Shown here: positions 6,818 to 15,338 of the stretch, piece by piece
Layout: the number at the start of each line of letters is the position of its first letter
Numbering within the stretch: position 1 is the first letter of the stretch
Assembly (NCBI GenBank): GCA_964534315.1
Contig: CAZHOV010000124.1
Location: 1-16,867, forward strand
Source of the DNA: CAZHOV01 sp964534315
GTDB lineage: Bacteria > Bacteroidota > Bacteroidia > Chitinophagales > Saprospiraceae
Direction of reading: 5' to 3'
Length of the DNA: 16,867 nucleotides
Notes under the pieces: generated by a model
The model's database searches: none
The model's input: the letters and a program-made list of their open reading frames with translations, nothing else
What the model was told of the DNA's origin: nothing
Translations under genes and position numbers: made by a program

Positions 6818-8236
6818 ATGAAGCTGAAAAAAGTGTGTTTGTTATGTAGGAAACCAAATAATGCTAAAAACTATTCGTGTAAATGTAAAGCTGAAAACTG
6901 GACAAGAGAATATCGAACACTCGATGTTCAATTAAATATGGATGCTAAAGAACGCCAAAAAGCCAGGAAATCAGTTTACCGATACCGCTTTGATCATCCT
7001 CTGGGAATCCTTCAATATGCGGCCCTGCCATTCCGCCGGTTTTTCCCTAAAGGCATGCGACCTGTGGGAATGACTAATCTCTATAGACTCAACTATCTGG
7101 ACGCAAAAAAGAAAGGGAATCTGTTTCTCAAAAATGAAGGAGATAATCCCAGCGGTTGTTTTAAAGACCGCGAAACTCTGATGTGTCTGCTTAATACCCG
7201 GAACCGCCAATGGGAAAAGGCCGTTATTTATTCTTCCGGGAATGCTGCCGCTTCGGCAGCACTATTTGCCCAAAAATTAAACTTGGACCTGGTCACTTTT
7301 GTAGCGGGAGATACTTATGAAGAAAAAATTGAATATATCCGAAATCATGGCTCTGATGTCATCGTCATAGGTGATGAAAACACTAACTTTGAAGAAGGCT
7401 TTCGGTTATTCGCCCAACTCAATGCCTCAGGCCTCTTTGTTAAGCATCAATACGACAACTGGTCGGTACGCAACCCCTTTCGAATTCAGGGAGATAAGAC
7501 GACAGCTCTGGAGATCGTGCGGCAAATGAGAGGAAGACGGCTTAGAGTTCCCGACTATGCGGTAGTCCCCACCGCTAATGGTAGCGGATTGGTAGGCTTG
7601 TGGAAAGGATTTAAAGAACTCAAAAAGCTGGGACTAATCGATAAATTACCCAAGATGGTAGCTGCCGGCATAAAAAAGGCCAATCCTATTGCCAAAGCTG
7701 TCCGCAAAAAACAAATTAACCGACCCGAAAAGTGTACCCTGGACCACCTCGAAAAAGAAGATCAGGTCATCGGCAGCACCATCATCGCTGAAGAGGGATA
7801 TGATTCAGTAGAAGCGGCTAAAGCGGTGCTGGAATCTGGCGGGTGTTCGGTCAATGTAGAGAATGAAGAGGTTAAAGATACGATCATTGCTTTCCTCGAA
7901 AAAGAAAAAGAACTGGCTTTAAAACAAGATGTTCTTCCCGAACCTGCATCCCTTGTTGCGCTGACCGCCTCGCGTAAGTTATCAGAGCGCACCATTTGCG
8001 GCGATGGCGATTCGATTGTCTCTATCGTGACCGGCCACGGTTTTAAGGCCGGAGATGCCCTGGATACCCTATTGAAGGACCGTCCGGATCTGCAAGCTAT
8101 CGCTCATCAGATAATTGATAAAAAAAAGAAGGAAACTCCGGTAAGAGCTAATAAAAAAGGACGCCGGATCAATGTCCCCGCCGATCAGAAAGCACTGTCG
8201 GAAGCATTTACGAATCTAAAATCTGCAGTGGTTTGA
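6818..8236 (+). CDS. Threonine-synthase-like PLP-dependent enzyme with N-terminal zinc ribbon
   Basis: Fold-type II PLP enzyme related to threonine synthase (O-phosphohomoserine to threonine). Residues 7-23 hold Cys7, Cys10, Cys21 and Cys23, the small zinc ribbon seen in archaeal-type ThrC and relatives. KNEGDNPSGCFKDRET (105-120) is the PLP motif with Lys116; YSSGNAAASAAL (138-149) is the substrate loop; PTANGSGLVG (251-260) is the glycine-rich phosphate-cradle loop; SIVTGHGFK (402-410) is the C-terminal signature. A Lys-rich tail of about 40 residues follows. Whether it is housekeeping ThrC is uncertain: it is not beside thrA/thrB and is coupled to an amidino-group enzyme, so a related beta- or gamma-replacement (cysteate synthase or diaminopropionate type) is possible. 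First gene of a two-gene operon with its own promoter. Confidence 0.88.
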   Translation: MKLKKVCLLCRKPNNAKNYSCKCKAENWTREYRTLDVQLNMDAKERQKARKSVYRYRFDHPLGILQYAALPFRRFFPKGMRPVGMTNLYRLNYLDAKKKGNLFLKNEGDNPSGCFKDRETLMCLLNTRNRQWEKAVIYSSGNAAASAALFAQKLNLDLVTFVAGDTYEEKIEYIRNHGSDVIVIGDENTNFEEGFRLFAQLNASGLFVKHQYDNWSVRNPFRIQGDKTTALEIVRQMRGRRLRVPDYAVVPTANGSGLVGLWKGFKELKKLGLIDKLPKMVAAGIKKANPIAKAVRKKQINRPEKCTLDHLEKEDQVIGSTIIAEEGYDSVEAAKAVLESGGCSVNVENEEVKDTIIAFLEKEKELALKQDVLPEPASLVALTASRKLSERTICGDGDSIVSIVTGHGFKAGDALDTLLKDRPDLQAIAHQIIDKKKKETPVRANKKGRRINVPADQKALSEAFTNLKSAVV

Positions 8237-9111
8237 ATCACCAATTTAATCAATATAATGAAACCGATACGCTAAAGAAAGTAATTATCGGAAGGTATCA
8301 AGGCTACCGGGCAGTGGAAGCGTATGTTGAAATTGTCAATGAAGAACAAAAAACAGGATTACCAACGGAAAAAGAACTGCAACCCGAATTTGAGGCTTTT
8401 AAAACCGCTTTGCAAGATCACGGCGTAGAAGTCTTGATTCCGGATTATGTCGGTAAGTTTGTCTATGACCAACTTACTCCCCGCGATATTGCCGTTACGA
8501 TCGGAAACCAGATCGTACTCTGCAATACGGTTAATAGCAGCAGACGCTACGAGGTAAGCGGTATTTTTCAACATATACTCAACATGCAAGGTCCCGAACC
8601 CACTATTTTAATTCCGCCTGATGGGAATATGTTATTGGAAGGGGGAGATATCATCGTCGATAAAGGTCATATTTTTGTAGGGCTTTCTCAACGCACCAAT
8701 CAGCAAGGGTTGGAATTTTTAAAAGCCCGGTTTGGAGATCGGTTTGAAGTAATTCCTATCTATTGCCGCAGCCTTGAAGAAGGAGAAAACGTATTGCACC
8801 TCGATTGTACGTTCAATCCCGTGGGGGCGCTACATGCGCTCATCTACCCGGAAGGTTTCCAAACCATTCCCGATGTGATAAAAACAAAATATGAATGGAT
8901 AGAAGTTAATGCTGAGGAGCAGGCTGCATTGGCTACAAATGTGTTGTCAATAGACGAAAATACAGTCATCAGCCGGGATCACCCGGCTTGTAAACGCGTA
9001 AATGGATTAATGAAAAAGATCGGACTAAAAGTAATCGAACTGCCGTTTAATGCGGCTCCTGCCACAGGCGGGTCTTTTAGATGTTGCTCGTTGCCGTTAG
9101 TGAGGGAGTAG
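8233..9111 (+). CDS. Arginine deiminase / DDAH superfamily enzyme (amidino-group hydrolase or transferase)
   Basis: Member of the guanidino-modifying (penta-repeat propeller) superfamily, which attacks the guanidinium carbon of arginine-like substrates with a cysteine. Catalytic elements in order: TPRDIAVTIGNQ (82-93; Arg84-Asp85), MLLEGGDIIV (133-142; Glu136 and Asp139), VLHLDCTFNPVG (187-198; His189, as in the arginine deiminase HLDTVF motif) and GGSFRCCSLPLVRE at the C-terminus, where Cys284 aligns with the nucleophile of GGxxxC(M)(S/T)xP(L/I). Size, 292 residues, is nearer to DDAH than to full arginine deiminase. The start is TTG at 8233, overlapping the upstream TGA by four bases (TTGA), which suggests translational coupling; the first in-frame ATG comes far too late (residue 118). 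Hydrolysis and amidino transfer cannot be told apart here, although the C-terminal motif is deiminase-like. Confidence 0.92.
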   Translation: MNHQFNQYNETDTLKKVIIGRYQGYRAVEAYVEIVNEEQKTGLPTEKELQPEFEAFKTALQDHGVEVLIPDYVGKFVYDQLTPRDIAVTIGNQIVLCNTVNSSRRYEVSGIFQHILNMQGPEPTILIPPDGNMLLEGGDIIVDKGHIFVGLSQRTNQQGLEFLKARFGDRFEVIPIYCRSLEEGENVLHLDCTFNPVGALHALIYPEGFQTIPDVIKTKYEWIEVNAEEQAALATNVLSIDENTVISRDHPACKRVNGLMKKIGLKVIELPFNAAPATGGSFRCCSLPLVRE

Positions 9112-9116
9112 TGTTT

Positions 9117-9179
9117 TTTTGGAGGGCTGTTTTTTCTAAAAAAATCAATGATTTTTTTAGAAAAAACAGCCCTCCAAAA
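9117..9179. terminator. 30-bp perfect-stem hairpin between convergent genes
   Basis: 9117-9146 pairs perfectly with 9150-9179 around a 3-base loop (AAT). It begins 6 bases after the stop of the amidino-group enzyme, before the oppositely oriented htrA, and is T-rich on the outer 5' side and A-rich on the 3' side. A bidirectional terminator is the simplest reading. It belongs to the same sequence family as the hairpin at 16754-16816. The rest of the gap to 9252 holds only two short weak stems (about 9187-9208 and 9209-9224). Confidence 0.8.
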
Positions 9180-9252
9180 GAAGAAAGTTTGGTGTTTTGA
9201 AATACCAAAGGTGCTTTAGACACCCTCAAAGAGCTTTTTTACGGAAGGTGTT

Positions 9253-10803
9253 CTACATGCCAAAAGCATAGTAGTGCTCTCCGGGGATATCTTCATATAC
9301 ACCTTCCAGCATCACCCCGCCATTTTTATTTTCAAGTATCGAAACCACTTCTTCAACGGTTTTGACAGTTTTACCGTCTACTTTTGTAATGATAAATCCT
9401 TCCCGCATATTGGTATTTTGACGGATCTTGCCGGCGTATAGCCTGGTGACTTTTACACCGCCATTAAGATCGAGCTTTTCAGCTGTTTTATCATCAATGG
9501 TTTCCAGATCGGCACCAATGATATTAAGGACTTTTTTATGTTCTTTCTTCACCAGATCGGTATTACCTTTTCGATTATTGAGGATAACGGAAAAGGTTTT
9601 TTCAGTACCTTTTCTATTGACCGTGACTTTTACCCTATCTCCGGGGCGGTGCCGGGCAATGATTTCCTGAAGTTCAGGAGAAGACTCAACGGTGTTGTCG
9701 TCGACGGCAATAATGATATCTCCGGCTTTGATACCGGCCGCTTTGGCCGCACTATTTTCTAACAGGCTATCTACGTATGCCCCTCTGGTAAGGGTCAACC
9801 CTTTTTCTCTGACCAGACTTCCGTCGATAGAGCGGATCATAACGCCTAGCACTCCTCTTTGAACAGCGCCATATTCCATCAGGTCTTCCACGATTTTTTC
9901 CACAATATTAGTGGGGACAGCGAATCCATAGCCGCTATAAGCTCCCGTTGGACTGGCAATAGCTGTGTTAATGCCAATCAAACCACCTTGTAAATTTACC
10001 AGTGCACCCCCGCTATTCCCGGGATTGATAGCTGCATCGGTCTGAATAAAGCTTTCTACCGCAAATTGCTCGCGAAGAATGTTGATATTGCGAGCCTTGG
10101 CACTTACGATTCCGGCAGTGACAGTAGAGTTAAGGTTGAATGGATTTCCTACCGCAAGCACCCATTCTCCTACTTTTACTTCATCCGAATCGACAAATGG
10201 CAAGCTGGGAAGGTCTTGTTCCTTGATCTGTATCAGGGCCAGATCGGTAGTGGGGTCCGTACCTACGATGGTGGCCTTGAAAGTACGGTTGTCGTGTAAG
10301 GTTACTTCCAGATCGCTGGCATTGGCTACCACGTGATTGTTAGTGACAATATAGCCATCAGCATTGATGATCACGCCACTGCCCTGACCGACTCTTACTG
10401 GCGGCTCGCCACCTCGATTGGGGGAGTTGGGTTGATTGAAAAATTCAGGACCAAAAAATTCGCGGAACGGATCATTTTTGAAAAATTCATCAAAAGGATT
10501 GGGTTGCCGCTCATTGAAATATCGGTTGCTAATGGTTTGAGTGGATTTAATATGTACCACTGCAGGCATCACTTTTTCTGCTACTTCTGTAAAATCTAAG
10601 GGAACGAGTTTGCCCTCTTCATTAGTAGTAAAAACGGCCTTGGCGGAAGGAGAAGAGTTGATATGCTCAATCTTGAGGGTCCTTCCTTGCTCTTCCCTGG
10701 TAAGAGAGAAAACCCCAAGGGTCAGCGTGGTTACCACCAGAGCAACCAGAGCTGAGTAGAGATAGATCTTATTGTTTTTAACAAACGATTTTAGTTTATT
10801 CAT
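9253..10803 (-). CDS. htrA: HtrA/Deg-family periplasmic serine protease with two PDZ domains
   Basis: Envelope protease/chaperone that degrades misfolded periplasmic proteins. Residues 12-33 form one hydrophobic segment (YLYSALVALVVTTLTLGVF), an uncleaved anchor or signal sequence. The trypsin-like domain spans about 70-310 with catalytic His157 (IVTNNHVVA), Asp187 (PTTDLALI) and Ser264 (NPGNSGGALV). A linker rich in Phe, Asn and Pro (92-135) corresponds to the flexible LA-loop region. PDZ1 lies at about 318-408 (GVLGV ... GDIIIAVDD) and PDZ2 at about 427-505. A length of 516 is slightly above typical DegP/DegQ. The ATG at 10803 is preceded by a well-placed -7 box. Next to it, upstream on the same strand, is an HSP20 gene, making a protein-quality pair. 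Confidence 0.97.
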   Translation of the reverse strand: MNKLKSFVKNNKIYLYSALVALVVTTLTLGVFSLTREEQGRTLKIEHINSSPSAKAVFTTNEEGKLVPLDFTEVAEKVMPAVVHIKSTQTISNRYFNERQPNPFDEFFKNDPFREFFGPEFFNQPNSPNRGGEPPVRVGQGSGVIINADGYIVTNNHVVANASDLEVTLHDNRTFKATIVGTDPTTDLALIQIKEQDLPSLPFVDSDEVKVGEWVLAVGNPFNLNSTVTAGIVSAKARNINILREQFAVESFIQTDAAINPGNSGGALVNLQGGLIGINTAIASPTGAYSGYGFAVPTNIVEKIVEDLMEYGAVQRGVLGVMIRSIDGSLVREKGLTLTRGAYVDSLLENSAAKAAGIKAGDIIIAVDDNTVESSPELQEIIARHRPGDRVKVTVNRKGTEKTFSVILNNRKGNTDLVKKEHKKVLNIIGADLETIDDKTAEKLDLNGGVKVTRLYAGKIRQNTNMREGFIITKVDGKTVKTVEEVVSILENKNGGVMLEGVYEDIPGEHYYAFGM

Positions 10804-10828
10804 ATTTATTCACACTATTTTTATCTAA

Positions 10829-10836
10829 CAAAAATA
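10829..10836 (-). promoter_or_regulatory. -7 promoter box of htrA
   Basis: On the minus strand this reads TATTTTTG, an exact TAnnTTTG match, and would place the start of transcription near 10822, about 20 bases before the ATG. No TTG stands at the usual distance upstream; the site at 10851-10864 falls in the -33 region instead, which suggests that a regulator binding there would affect htrA. Confidence 0.55.
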
Positions 10837-10850
10837 TTATTAACCCAAAA

Positions 10851-10934
10851 CGGTGCATGATGCAACGGTACAACGGAGGATTAGTCATGGATAAGTAATA
10901 AAACCAGCTCTCCGCCCGACCGGTGCATCATGCA
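10851..10934. repeat. Pair of 14-bp near-identical palindromic sites, 70 bp apart
   Basis: CGGTGCATGATGCA (10851-10864) and CGGTGCATCATGCA (10921-10934) differ only at the central base. Each contains the odd palindrome TGCAT-N-ATGCA, so the pair reads as both direct and inverted copies. They occupy the 154-bp gap between hsp20 and htrA; the first lies just upstream of the htrA -7 box. Likely operators for a dimeric regulator (inference). Confidence 0.55.
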
Positions 10935-10957
10935 GATTGATCATTTTTCAGGTTCGG

Positions 10958-11407
10958 TTACAAGATCTCAATTTTCTTTGGAGGAAGCTTTTTGGCTTCT
11001 TCTTTCTTTGGGATCACGACTTTCAAAATACCATTTTCGTATTTGGCCCTGATCTTAGAGTTATCTACTACTGACTGAGGTAGGTGGAAAGAACGCTTGA
11101 AAGATTGGTAACTAAATTCTCTACGAGTGAAGTTTTCTCCTTCTTTTAGTTCATGGACATCTTCCTTTTCAGACGAAATTGTTAAAGTCTCATTGTCCAG
11201 CTCAATTTGGAAATCTTTCTTATGCATTCCGGGAGCTGCCATTTCTACAGAGAAACCATCGTTGTCTTCGATGATATTGACTGATGGTAATGTAGTGTTG
11301 GTGGTTGAATTGTTGTGAAATCCCCAGTCTGCTAAATCTTTGGTGAAAAAGTCATCAAAAAACTGGGGTAGTGCAGGGAATAATCCATTTCTTCTAATCA
11401 GTGTCAT
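10958..11407 (-). CDS. hsp20: Small heat-shock protein, HSP20/alpha-crystallin family
   Basis: ATP-independent holdase that keeps unfolding cytosolic proteins soluble. A short N-terminal arm rich in Phe (LFPALPQFFDDFF) precedes the alpha-crystallin domain, which begins at LPSVNIIEDNDGFSVEMAAP, continues through the strand LTISSEKE and RREFSYQSFKRSFHLP, and ends with YENGILKVVIPKKEE, the A-x-x-x-n-G-v-L family signature. The C-terminus PPKKIEIL supplies the I-x-I oligomer-locking motif. Using the ATG at 11407 gives 149 residues; the frame extends three codons to a TTG at 11416, but the ATG fits family starts better. It lies directly upstream of htrA on the same strand, although htrA has its own promoter box. 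I see no exact TAnnTTTG ahead of this gene. Confidence 0.96.
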   Translation of the reverse strand: MTLIRRNGLFPALPQFFDDFFTKDLADWGFHNNSTTNTTLPSVNIIEDNDGFSVEMAAPGMHKKDFQIELDNETLTISSEKEDVHELKEGENFTRREFSYQSFKRSFHLPQSVVDNSKIRAKYENGILKVVIPKKEEAKKLPPKKIEIL

Positions 11408-11519
11408 AATTACCAAATTTTAAAGGTTAAACAATAATTCATGGTTTTACGAAACCGATAACGCACGTCATCAACATCATGATTATATCTACAATAGAAG
11501 TTCCAATTGATAAAAAAAT

Positions 11520-11602
11520 GCAAAAATGACAGCTCCATATTAAAAATCTTAACAATCAGGTGAAGTATTGACAGTCAGTGGTTTGAGGGCTGTCATTTTT
11601 GC
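11520..11602. repeat. 14-bp inverted repeat with a 55-bp loop after the large surface-protein gene
   Basis: GCAAAAATGACAGC (11520-11533) is the exact reverse complement of 11589-11602. It lies between the stop of the 1233-codon frame (11612) and the hsp20 start. It may form the end of the long transcript or frame the hsp20 control region. The loop contains another TTGACAGTC that partly repeats the arm. The loop is too long for a standard terminator. Confidence 0.5.
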
Positions 11603-11611
11603 GTTTGATAC

Positions 11612-14600
11612 CTAGAATCTATTGACCGGAAGGATGAGCCAAAGCCGTGGAACAAACCTCAGCGGCCTGTCTAATCTCAAATCCATCCTCCATTCTCCTT
11701 CCAGATTAATTTTTAACCTGCCGGAAACATCCAATTGATATCCCGTTTGTAAAAAGGTGTTCCAGGAGTCACTATTTCCATGGTCCTCTAATGCGAATGA
11801 CTGTCCGCTCAACGTGATTTTGGTATTAGTGGTCGATAAATGATTCCATTGCATTCCGCTTCCTAAATAAGCATTTCCAAAGAACACTCTTGCCCCGGCA
11901 CGTTGCTCAAGCCCTGAAAAAACAGATCGTGCATGCCCTGTTAAACTACCAGCCACTGATAGCGGCATATGACCTTGTCCTTTGACGTATGCTGCATTCC
12001 AAAATAGCTGCCAATCGGGGGCCACCCAGTAACCTAATCCGCCCTGAAGCGAAGTGTTGGTATGGTAGCTGTAATCCAATTCAACCTCCACGTCCGGATG
12101 CTCTACCATATGATCCTGAAGCTGGTTGATGAATGCATCTTCATCAACCATTTCTTCGTGCTGATCCATCCATTGCCCGGCATCAGGTACGGTCAATGGA
12201 GCTACTTCGAACGTGAAGCCGGTATTTTTTAGCATCGATATGAGATTAATGGTAAGAACATTAGACATGCAACCGCCCCCGCCATTATCCACCGTAAAGA
12301 TTTCATAACTGCCCTCAGAAAGATTTCCGATCTCAATTAATGGCCCGGAAACGCCGCTTGCATATAGTTCACTGTTCAATAATACATCTAATGGCGGAAT
12401 GGCATCGGCACTCACCTGAATCACGATCAGACCGTCTGAAGCTCCGGGGCTGGAAGGAGGGATCGTACTGACTAAACTGATGGTGTATGGAGGTATGTAT
12501 TCGACCTGTACCTGCGTTACGTCTGCACAACCTGAGACCGTAATCACCTCGATCATATAATCGCCATCTAATACAGGTCCAAACTCATTCAAATTGACCA
12601 CTCCTCCGTTTATACCAGGAACTGTTATTACCGTAGGCCCCGTTGCAGTAATGGTATAAGTGTTGATTCCTGGAGGACCCAGATCAACCACTATATTTCC
12701 GTCAGCTATACAAGTGAATGGATCGATATTTATACCTACGATATAGTCTGGTGGTATTTCCTCAACGATAACGGTATGAACCTCCGAGCAGCCACTATCA
12801 CTGTCGGTAATGGTAACAGTATATTCGCCTCCGCCCAGATTTTCATTGATGGGAACTGTAGTATCGTCTGACCATAGATAGGTGTAATTGCCGGGAGGAG
12901 TCAGCAAGCTAACTCCCGCAACGCCATCTTGCAATCCGCAGTTGGCAGGAATAGTGAATAGATCCGCTTCGAAGGGACAATCTAAGGGAATGACGGTTAT
13001 GAGTTGCTCACAACCAATCACATTTCCGCAACCATCAGTGGCGGTCCAGTTTCGAATAATGATGCCGGAGCAATCATCATAACCACTTAGATCATCAATA
13101 AATGTAACGCTTGGTTCGGAACAATTATCGAAGGCAACGGCCGATCCGGTTAGGTCAATATTGAATTCATTACCACATTCTACCGTAATAGTTGGAGGAC
13201 AGGTAATCTCAGGGATGGTTTCATCGATCAGTTTGATTTCCTGAATACAGCTATTGGAGTTACCAAACAGGTCGGTAGCTGTCCAGGTACGTAAAATGAC
13301 TATATCGCAGCCCGCACCGACCAATTCATCTTCGAAAGACACATTGAGCTCATCTTCATTGGTGCAATTATCCGTAGCATTTGGCGTTCCGGTTATTCCG
13401 GGATCAGCAGAAGCGTCGCAGGGGATAGCAAGGTCATCCGGGCACTCAATTTGTGGGGCTTCTTCATCTGAAAAGGTGATGATCTGGGTACAGATGGCTT
13501 CATTACCGCACGGATCGGTCGCCGTCCAGGTGCGGGTGAGTTGCTCGTCGGGTCCGGAGCCGGAGTATTCATCCGAGAATTCGATCGTGATCTCGTCTGG
13601 AGCCGCGCAGTTATCGGTGGCGGTCGCCTGTCCGGTAACATCCGGCTCGGGGTCCTGGTCACAAGGTATCTGGATGTCTTCAGGGCACTCCATAACAGGC
13701 GATTCGGCGTCAATACGGGTGATGGTCTGTTCGCATTGGGATTCCAGCCCGAATTCATCCAGGGCGGTAAATGTTCGGGTAATGATTTGTTCACAGGATG
13801 TCCCGTTGATCTCATCGACAAAATTGATGGTCGGATCGGCGGTACAATTATCGGTGGCAGTTGCATTGCCGGTAATATCAATGTCAGGTTCTACGTCGCA
13901 TTCGATGGTAATATCATCGGGGCAATTGATCTGCGGAGCTTCTTCATCCGAAAAAGTGATGATCTGGGTACAGATGGCTTCATTACCACACGGATCGGTC
14001 GCCGTCCAGGTGCGGGTGAGTTGCTCGTCGGGTCCGGAGCCAGTGTATTCATCCGAGAACTCAATGGTGATCTCGTCAGGAGCTGCGCAATTATCGGTGG
14101 CGGTCGCCTGCCCCGTGATGCCGGGCTCCGGTTCTTGGTCGCAAGGGATAACCATGTCCTGCGGGCACTCAATAAGAGGGCTTTCTGTATCGATACGAGT
14201 GATCGTCTGTTCGCATTGGACTTGAAGGCCGGTCTCGTCCGTTGCAGTGAAGGTACGGGTGATAATTTCCTCGCAGGAGGTTCCGCTAACGGCTTCTTCG
14301 AAGGTGATGGCGGGATTTTCGGTACAGTTATCGGAAGCTGTAGCATTACCCGTTATATCGACTTGGGGCTCTGTACTGCATTCGATAGTAATACCCTCGG
14401 GGCAGTTGATCTCAGGTGCTTTAGCATCTTCGACCACCAAATTGACTATAGCGGTACCGAATTGTCCGCAAGGGTCGGTTATCGAATATTCAAAAGAAGT
14501 CGTTCCACAAAAGTCGGCATTTGGAGTGAAGGTGAAATTTCCACTTTGATCGATCTGCAGGGCACCTCCCTGCGGATCGGTATTTTCTGTTAATTCAAGC

Positions 14601-15313
14601 TGTGAGCCCTGATCATTTTCGAGCACATTACCGGTGATCGGGCTTCCGGATGTTCCGGTATACGCATCATCATTAATACCGAAAGCAGGCTTTAGCACGG
14701 TAACATTCACTGTGGCCGTAGCAGATTGATCGGCCTTGTCGGTAATGGTGTAAGTAAAAGAATAGGAATTGCCATCTGCTCCCGAAACAGCAAATGTTCC
14801 ATCTCCCAAAGATTGTACATTTTCATTGGGAGGAAGATTGACATTGGTAAGGCTGATATCTTCTCCGGAGTCGTTAGATAGAACATTGATCGTCCTTTCT
14901 TCGGGGCAGGTGATCGTGATCGCATCATCCTGAGCTATGGGGGGATCTGGTTTTTGAGTGAGCAGGATAACGGTAGCCACGCCTCCACCCACAATTACCG
15001 GTCCGCCCACGTAGAAGACCGCAGGGGGTATACTTTTGGAAATGACCGGAGTGACCGGGAAGCTATAAAAGAATTTCCAGGTGTCAGCGGTTAAGTCCAA
15101 CTCGCTGGTATTGAAATCGGCCGGCGTAACTACGCCTGCTGTTTCTTCCCGCCATTCCTGTATCGATTCATTTCTTTGTTGTTCGGCTTTCTTATCCTCT
15201 TTTTCATTCATATATTCTTCATACCAATCCGTATGGGTAAGGATTTCTATTTCCCGCCATTTTTTGAGGAAGGAGGTATCCGAAGTGTCGAGGTTGTCCA
15301 CACTTTCTTTCAT
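11612..15313 (-). CDS. Giant repeat surface protein, downstream frame (cadherin-like, HYR-like and SprB-like modules, C-terminal beta-barrel)
   Basis: 1233 residues from the ATG at 15313, but the frame stays open to 15421 and the N-terminus is probably supplied by the overlapping gene at 15339-16676. Charged helical segment 1-60; hydrophobic segment about 96-119 (FYVGGPVIVGGGVATVILL); two cadherin/VCBS-like modules (127-207, 210-295; both with N/D-D-A and NVL-ND signatures); six HYR-like modules of 79-81 residues (296-775), each with a CP, ECs/PCD, T(G)-ATDNC and TWTATD pattern with paired cysteines; three SprB-like modules (777-1025); finally 1075-1233, alternating amphipathic strands ending ...LWLILPVNRF, typical of an outer-membrane barrel with terminal Phe. 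No type IX sorting domain is visible. Expected role: cell-surface adhesion (inference). No signal peptide exists in this frame alone, which supports fusion to the upstream frame. Confidence 0.85.
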   Translation of the reverse strand: MKESVDNLDTSDTSFLKKWREIEILTHTDWYEEYMNEKEDKKAEQQRNESIQEWREETAGVVTPADFNTSELDLTADTWKFFYSFPVTPVISKSIPPAVFYVGGPVIVGGGVATVILLTQKPDPPIAQDDAITITCPEERTINVLSNDSGEDISLTNVNLPPNENVQSLGDGTFAVSGADGNSYSFTYTITDKADQSATATVNVTVLKPAFGINDDAYTGTSGSPITGNVLENDQGSQLELTENTDPQGGALQIDQSGNFTFTPNADFCGTTSFEYSITDPCGQFGTAIVNLVVEDAKAPEINCPEGITIECSTEPQVDITGNATASDNCTENPAITFEEAVSGTSCEEIITRTFTATDETGLQVQCEQTITRIDTESPLIECPQDMVIPCDQEPEPGITGQATATDNCAAPDEITIEFSDEYTGSGPDEQLTRTWTATDPCGNEAICTQIITFSDEEAPQINCPDDITIECDVEPDIDITGNATATDNCTADPTINFVDEINGTSCEQIITRTFTALDEFGLESQCEQTITRIDAESPVMECPEDIQIPCDQDPEPDVTGQATATDNCAAPDEITIEFSDEYSGSGPDEQLTRTWTATDPCGNEAICTQIITFSDEEAPQIECPDDLAIPCDASADPGITGTPNATDNCTNEDELNVSFEDELVGAGCDIVILRTWTATDLFGNSNSCIQEIKLIDETIPEITCPPTITVECGNEFNIDLTGSAVAFDNCSEPSVTFIDDLSGYDDCSGIIIRNWTATDGCGNVIGCEQLITVIPLDCPFEADLFTIPANCGLQDGVAGVSLLTPPGNYTYLWSDDTTVPINENLGGGEYTVTITDSDSGCSEVHTVIVEEIPPDYIVGINIDPFTCIADGNIVVDLGPPGINTYTITATGPTVITVPGINGGVVNLNEFGPVLDGDYMIEVITVSGCADVTQVQVEYIPPYTISLVSTIPPSSPGASDGLIVIQVSADAIPPLDVLLNSELYASGVSGPLIEIGNLSEGSYEIFTVDNGGGGCMSNVLTINLISMLKNTGFTFEVAPLTVPDAGQWMDQHEEMVDEDAFINQLQDHMVEHPDVEVELDYSYHTNTSLQGGLGYWVAPDWQLFWNAAYVKGQGHMPLSVAGSLTGHARSVFSGLEQRAGARVFFGNAYLGSGMQWNHLSTTNTKITLSGQSFALEDHGNSDSWNTFLQTGYQLDVSGRLKINLEGEWRMDLRLDRPLRFVPRLWLILPVNRF
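13469..14428. repeat. 480-bp tandem duplication inside the surface-protein gene
   Basis: Modules 1-2 (13949-14428) and 3-4 (13469-13948) form two copies of a 160-residue, 480-bp unit. Modules 2 and 4 differ at only about 10 of 81 residues, and their DNA is almost identical over roughly 150 bases (near 13481-13630 and 13961-14110), so the copies are recent or kept alike by conversion. Modules 5-6 (12989-13468) are an older, diverged pair of the same length. Confidence 0.85.
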
Positions 15314-15338
15314 GTATTCGCTAAATTTCTCTTTGAGC

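Noticed and set aside
11408..11416. Three-codon TTG extension of the HSP20 gene
   Set aside because: The ATG at 11407 gives the usual family start and no feature favours TTG.
11520..11602. Third member of the 30-bp hairpin family
   Set aside because: It shares only a GGGCTGT-like segment with the hairpins at 9117 and 16754, has a 14-bp arm and a 55-base loop, and does not align in register.
13254..14593. Long plus-strand open frames (323 and 350 codons) opposite the surface-protein gene
   Set aside because: They lie wholly antisense to the HYR-like repeats, repeat with the same 480-bp period and give low-complexity Ser/Val- or Gly/Arg-rich protein; they are products of the repeated codon pattern of the real gene.
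15314..15338. Two independent genes separated by a short non-coding gap
   Set aside because: The downstream frame is open and protein-like well upstream of its ATG at 15313, and a repeat continues across the junction, so the two frames are parts of one gene.
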